This document shows positions 60,963 through 64,000 of a stretch of 64,000 bases of DNA, piece by piece. The number at the start of each line of letters is the position of its first letter. Position 1 is the stretch's first letter. The stretch is from Lelliottia sp. JS-SCA-14 (GTDB lineage Bacteria; Pseudomonadota; Gammaproteobacteria; Enterobacterales; Enterobacteriaceae). The stretch covers positions 2,170,001-2,234,000 of the forward strand of contig NZ_CP141606.1 in NCBI RefSeq assembly GCF_035593345.1, written 5' to 3'. Both the position numbers and the translations under genes were made by a program. The notes under the pieces are model-generated. The model was not told the origin of the DNA, ran no database searches, and saw nothing but the letters and a program-made list of their open reading frames with translations.

Positions 60963-62489
60963 TTAATTCAGCCGTGGGTAAATCCCCGGTCCAATTGGCA
61001 GACCGACAAGATACCACGCGACCAACATCACCAGCCATACCCCTAAAAAGATAAGCGGATACGGCAGCACCAGCGAATAGTAGGTACCCAGTTTCGCCTC
61101 GGGCTTGTAGCGTTGCAGGAAGCCTAAGAACAGCGGAACAAAGGGCGATACGGGGGCCAGTGGGATCACCGAGGAATCCGCCACGCGGAACAGGATCTGC
61201 GCGAACGCCGGATGAAAACCGAGCAGCATAAACATCGGCACAAAGATCGGCGCCAGAATCGACCAGATGGCAGATCCGCTGGCGATAAACATGCACAGCA
61301 AGGACGAGAGCAGCGCCAGGCCGACAAACGCCGGCACGCCGCTTAGCCCGGCAGATTCCAGGGCATCCGTCAGGCCGACGGCCATGAACTTGCCCATGTT
61401 GCTCCAGTTAAACATCGCCACGAACTGCGCCAGCGGGAACACCATCACGATAAATCCGGCCATCTCTTTCATCGGCTCGATCATCAGTTGCGGCAGATCG
61501 CCCTGACGGCGGATTTTGCCGGTGGCGATGCCGTAGGCGAGGGAGACAATAAAGAAGAACAGGATAATCAGCGGGACGATGCCCTGAATGAACGGCGACG
61601 GCAGGACCGTGTGTTTCACCGGGTCGCGCAGCACGCCGTTTTCCGGGACCACCATCAGGGCAATGGCCGCGATAAACAGCAGAGAGACCACGCCCGCCAC
61701 GCGCAGGCCGTGGCGCTGCGCCTGGCTGAGCGACTCCAGCTTTTCATCGCGACTGCCTTCCCAGGTGCCCAGCCGCGGCTCGACGATTTTATCGGTGATC
61801 AGGCCGCCGACGATGGTCAGCACGATCACCGAACTGGCCATAAAGTACCAGTTGTCGATCACGCTGACGTGCATGGCCGTATCGATAGTTTTCGCCGCTT
61901 CGGTACTGATGCCGGAGAGCAGCACGTCGGTGGTGACGATCAGCAGGTTAGCCGTAAATCCACACCCGACCCCGGCGATGGCAGCCAGCAGGCCCGCGAT
62001 CGGGTGCCGCCCGACGGCGAGGAAAATCAGCGCTCCCATCGGCGGCATGATCACCAGCGCCGCATCAGAGGAGATGTGGCTGAAAAAGGCGATAAACAGC
62101 ACCATGTAGCTGGCGTAACGCGCGTTCACCACCGACGCCATTTTGACCATCAGGGCAGGCAACAGCCCGACGCGTTCCGCCAGGCCCGCGCCCAGCACCA
62201 GCGCCAGAATCGCCCCGAGCGGCGCAAAGCCGCTAAAGTTTTTAATCACATTCGGCAAAAACCAGTGCAGCCCTTCCACGCTGAGCAGGTTTTTCACTGC
62301 CACCATGCTGCCGTCCGCCGGGCTGCGCACGGAGACATCAAAAGCGGACAGCACGGCGGTGGCGATCATCAGGATCACAATCAAATAGATAAAAAGCAGA
62401 AAAGGGTGCGGCACTTTGTTGCCGATCCTCTCAACCCAGCCATAGACCTTACCGGATGGGGAATGCGAAGGTATGGAAGACATACTCAT
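60963..62489 (-). CDS. abgT: p-Aminobenzoyl-glutamate transporter AbgT
   Basis: A 508-residue AbgT-family inner-membrane transporter with about nine to eleven helices. It imports p-aminobenzoyl-glutamate, a folate breakdown product, for AbgAB to cleave; some family members export sulfonamides. Conserved family regions include [18 protein letters not shown] and [15 protein letters not shown]. It follows abgB by 52 bp on the same strand. Confidence 0.95.
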   Translation of the reverse strand: MSMSSIPSHSPSGKVYGWVERIGNKVPHPFLLFIYLIVILMIATAVLSAFDVSVRSPADGSMVAVKNLLSVEGLHWFLPNVIKNFSGFAPLGAILALVLGAGLAERVGLLPALMVKMASVVNARYASYMVLFIAFFSHISSDAALVIMPPMGALIFLAVGRHPIAGLLAAIAGVGCGFTANLLIVTTDVLLSGISTEAAKTIDTAMHVSVIDNWYFMASSVIVLTIVGGLITDKIVEPRLGTWEGSRDEKLESLSQAQRHGLRVAGVVSLLFIAAIALMVVPENGVLRDPVKHTVLPSPFIQGIVPLIILFFFIVSLAYGIATGKIRRQGDLPQLMIEPMKEMAGFIVMVFPLAQFVAMFNWSNMGKFMAVGLTDALESAGLSGVPAFVGLALLSSLLCMFIASGSAIWSILAPIFVPMFMLLGFHPAFAQILFRVADSSVIPLAPVSPFVPLFLGFLQRYKPEAKLGTYYSLVLPYPLIFLGVWLVMLVAWYLVGLPIGPGIYPRLN

Positions 62490-62541
62490 GGGCGTTCCTC
62501 GGGACTGTTGTGTTGTTATGTTATTGTGTTTGCGTGTTTTA

Positions 62542-63987
62542 TTATTTTAAAGGTGACGGTGTCACGTTATGCGGTATCGGACACTCGTACGGTCGTTCTG
62601 CGATCTGTTGTTCAAACTCATCCCGGCAGGCCTGCAGCAGTGACGCATCCTGCAGCAGGTTCAGCGCCGTCGCGCCCATCACTTTCCCGGCCAGCAGCAT
62701 CCCTTTATGGGCGATTGACGTGCGCCCCTGAGCCACCAGTTGCCAGGTATGCAGCGGCGTGCCGACGGTGAAGCAGGGGGTGAAGCACTGCGCGACGGGC
62801 ATTTTCCAGCTCACATCACCCACATCGGTGGAACCGGCCAGCACGTTATCGGTGATGGCGTACGGGGCCACCTCCTCCACCAGAAGCGTCTCGCGGTTTC
62901 TGCGGGCAAAGGCTTTGCCTTCCTCTCCGCCCGTGGCGGCGATATTTTTCAGGCTGTTTTGCAGATCGTTGGCGGTCAGGGTTTGACGGATCTCCCCGGC
63001 AAACGCGCGCTCTTCGTCCGTCCACTCTGGCGTGCCGTAATGCTGTAAGGCGCTGTACATCGCGGCTTCGAGCGTGCGGTTCGGGAGATAGCTCGAGCAG
63101 GCTTTATCGAAACGGCACTCGACGGTGGTTTCGGTCATCAGCGCCGCGCCTTGTGCGACTTTCTCAATTCGCTCGTAGATCTGCTGCGCATCGGCCATCT
63201 CCGGGGCGCGGATCAGATACAACACCTCGGCCTGCGCCTGCACCACGTTTGGCGAAATTCCGCCGGTGTTAGTGATGGCGTAATGGACGCGGGCTTTTTC
63301 GATGATGTGCTCATTGAGGAAGTTGGTGCCGGTGGTCATCAGGGTGACGGCATCCAGCGCGCTGCGCCCGAGATGAGGGGAATTCGCGGCATGGGCGGCG
63401 ATGCCCTGAAAGCGCCATGAGGCCTGGATATTCGCCAGGGTGCTGACGTTAAACATTCCGGCGAAAGCCTCCGGGTGCCAGGTCACGGCGGCGTCGACGT
63501 CATCGAACAGCCCTTCGCGCACCATAAAGGTTTTCCCGGAGCCGCCTTCTTCGCCAGGGCAGCCGTAAAAACGCACCGTTCCGCTGCCACCGCGCTGTTC
63601 CAGCCAGCTTTTGACCGCCACCGCGCCCGCCAGCGCGGCGGTACCGAGCAGGTTATGTCCGCAGCCGTGGCCGTTTGCGCCGGGCGTGTCCGACTGCGGG
63701 GTGGCGCAGTGCGCGGACTGGCTCAGGCCCGCCAGCGCGTCAAATTCGCCTAACAGGGCGACGACAGGTTTCCCGCTGCCGAAGCTGGCGATAAAGGCAT
63801 TGGGAATGCCGCCAGCCTCACGCGTCAGGGTAAAACCTTCCGCCTCCAGCGCGTTGGCCAGACGGTCGGAGGACCAGAACTCCTCAAAGCGTGTTTCCGG
63901 ATGATCCCAAATGTCATCGGCAATATCGGTAAAGGTCTGACATCGGGTTTCGATGGCATCGTCAATAAAAGGGTAGATCTCCTGCAT
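62542..63987 (-). CDS. abgB: p-Aminobenzoyl-glutamate hydrolase subunit B
   Basis: A 481-residue M20-family metallopeptidase that with AbgA cleaves p-aminobenzoyl-glutamate to p-aminobenzoate and glutamate. Metal ligands are in [23 protein letters not shown] and the WHPEAFAG region; a dimerisation domain is inserted at about 200-320. Its ATG overlaps the abgA stop by one base (TAATG), so the two are coupled. Confidence 0.95.
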   Translation of the reverse strand: MQEIYPFIDDAIETRCQTFTDIADDIWDHPETRFEEFWSSDRLANALEAEGFTLTREAGGIPNAFIASFGSGKPVVALLGEFDALAGLSQSAHCATPQSDTPGANGHGCGHNLLGTAALAGAVAVKSWLEQRGGSGTVRFYGCPGEEGGSGKTFMVREGLFDDVDAAVTWHPEAFAGMFNVSTLANIQASWRFQGIAAHAANSPHLGRSALDAVTLMTTGTNFLNEHIIEKARVHYAITNTGGISPNVVQAQAEVLYLIRAPEMADAQQIYERIEKVAQGAALMTETTVECRFDKACSSYLPNRTLEAAMYSALQHYGTPEWTDEERAFAGEIRQTLTANDLQNSLKNIAATGGEEGKAFARRNRETLLVEEVAPYAITDNVLAGSTDVGDVSWKMPVAQCFTPCFTVGTPLHTWQLVAQGRTSIAHKGMLLAGKVMGATALNLLQDASLLQACRDEFEQQIAERPYECPIPHNVTPSPLK

Positions 63988-64000
63988 TACACACCTCGCG
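63987..64000 (-). CDS. abgA: abgA C-terminal codons (partial)
   Basis: The window ends just inside the next minus-strand gene. Codons before the TAA at 63987-63989 read Arg-Gly-Val; E. coli AbgA ends Arg-Gly-Ile. The AGGTG here also serves as the abgB ribosome-binding site. The call rests mainly on gene order. Confidence 0.6.

Overview
The window is a chromosomal segment of a member of the Enterobacteriaceae, most like Enterobacter, Lelliottia, Leclercia or Citrobacter. I infer this from near-identical protein products and from gene order, which follows the E. coli K-12 terminus region around 35-37 min (sodC, slyA, anmK, tyrS, dtpA, nth, rsx, add, mal, manA, fum, tus, rst, pnt, fnr, ogt, abg). 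I cannot fix the genus from the sequence alone. Gene symbols are E. coli names given by protein similarity plus synteny.

Layout. Positions 1-5.2 kb: the 3' end of sodC, the ydhIJK membrane/efflux set, slyA and a diguanylate cyclase. 5.4-11.5 kb: slyB, anmK, mliC, pdxH, tyrS, pdxY and gstA (cell-wall sugar recycling, lysozyme defence, vitamin B6 and tRNA charging). 11.6-21.1 kb: dtpA, then the rsxABCDGE-nth operon on the minus strand, ydgK, cnu and the tiny gene blr. 21.3-24.2 kb: ydgJ and add, convergent, separated by a 737-bp structured element inserted into what was their shared terminator. 24.3-31.1 kb: an accessory, lower-GC chaperone-usher fimbrial cluster with an IprA-like regulator. 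31.1-35.2 kb: malYX and divergent malI with two MalI operators. 35.2-42.1 kb: a Nuc-like PLD nuclease, ydgA, manA, fumA and fumC. 42.1-48.6 kb: tus with its Ter site, then a complete nikABCDE-nikR nickel-uptake cluster, which E. coli K-12 carries elsewhere. 48.6-54.8 kb: rstB and rstA, split by a short segment with a small membrane-protein gene, then ydgC, folM, ydgI and ydgH. 55.4-64 kb: pntAB, uspE, fnr, ogt, abgT, abgB and the last codons of abgA.

The genes are mostly housekeeping, with strong redox and anaerobic content (Fnr, fumarases, transhydrogenase, Rsx, nickel for hydrogenase). Accessory material sits at a few junctions: add/malY (fimbriae), malI/ydgA (nuclease), tus/rstB (nik), rstA/rstB (small protein) and ydgJ/add (inserted element).

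The most notable observation is the element at 22419-23155. It has IS4-like 20-bp inverted ends and is flanked by an exact 14-bp direct repeat. It contains no convincing gene, but has at least eight hairpins, including a three-way junction and a perfect 32-nt palindrome. Removing it with one copy of the repeat restores a textbook bidirectional terminator. No CRISPR array, tRNA or rRNA was seen.
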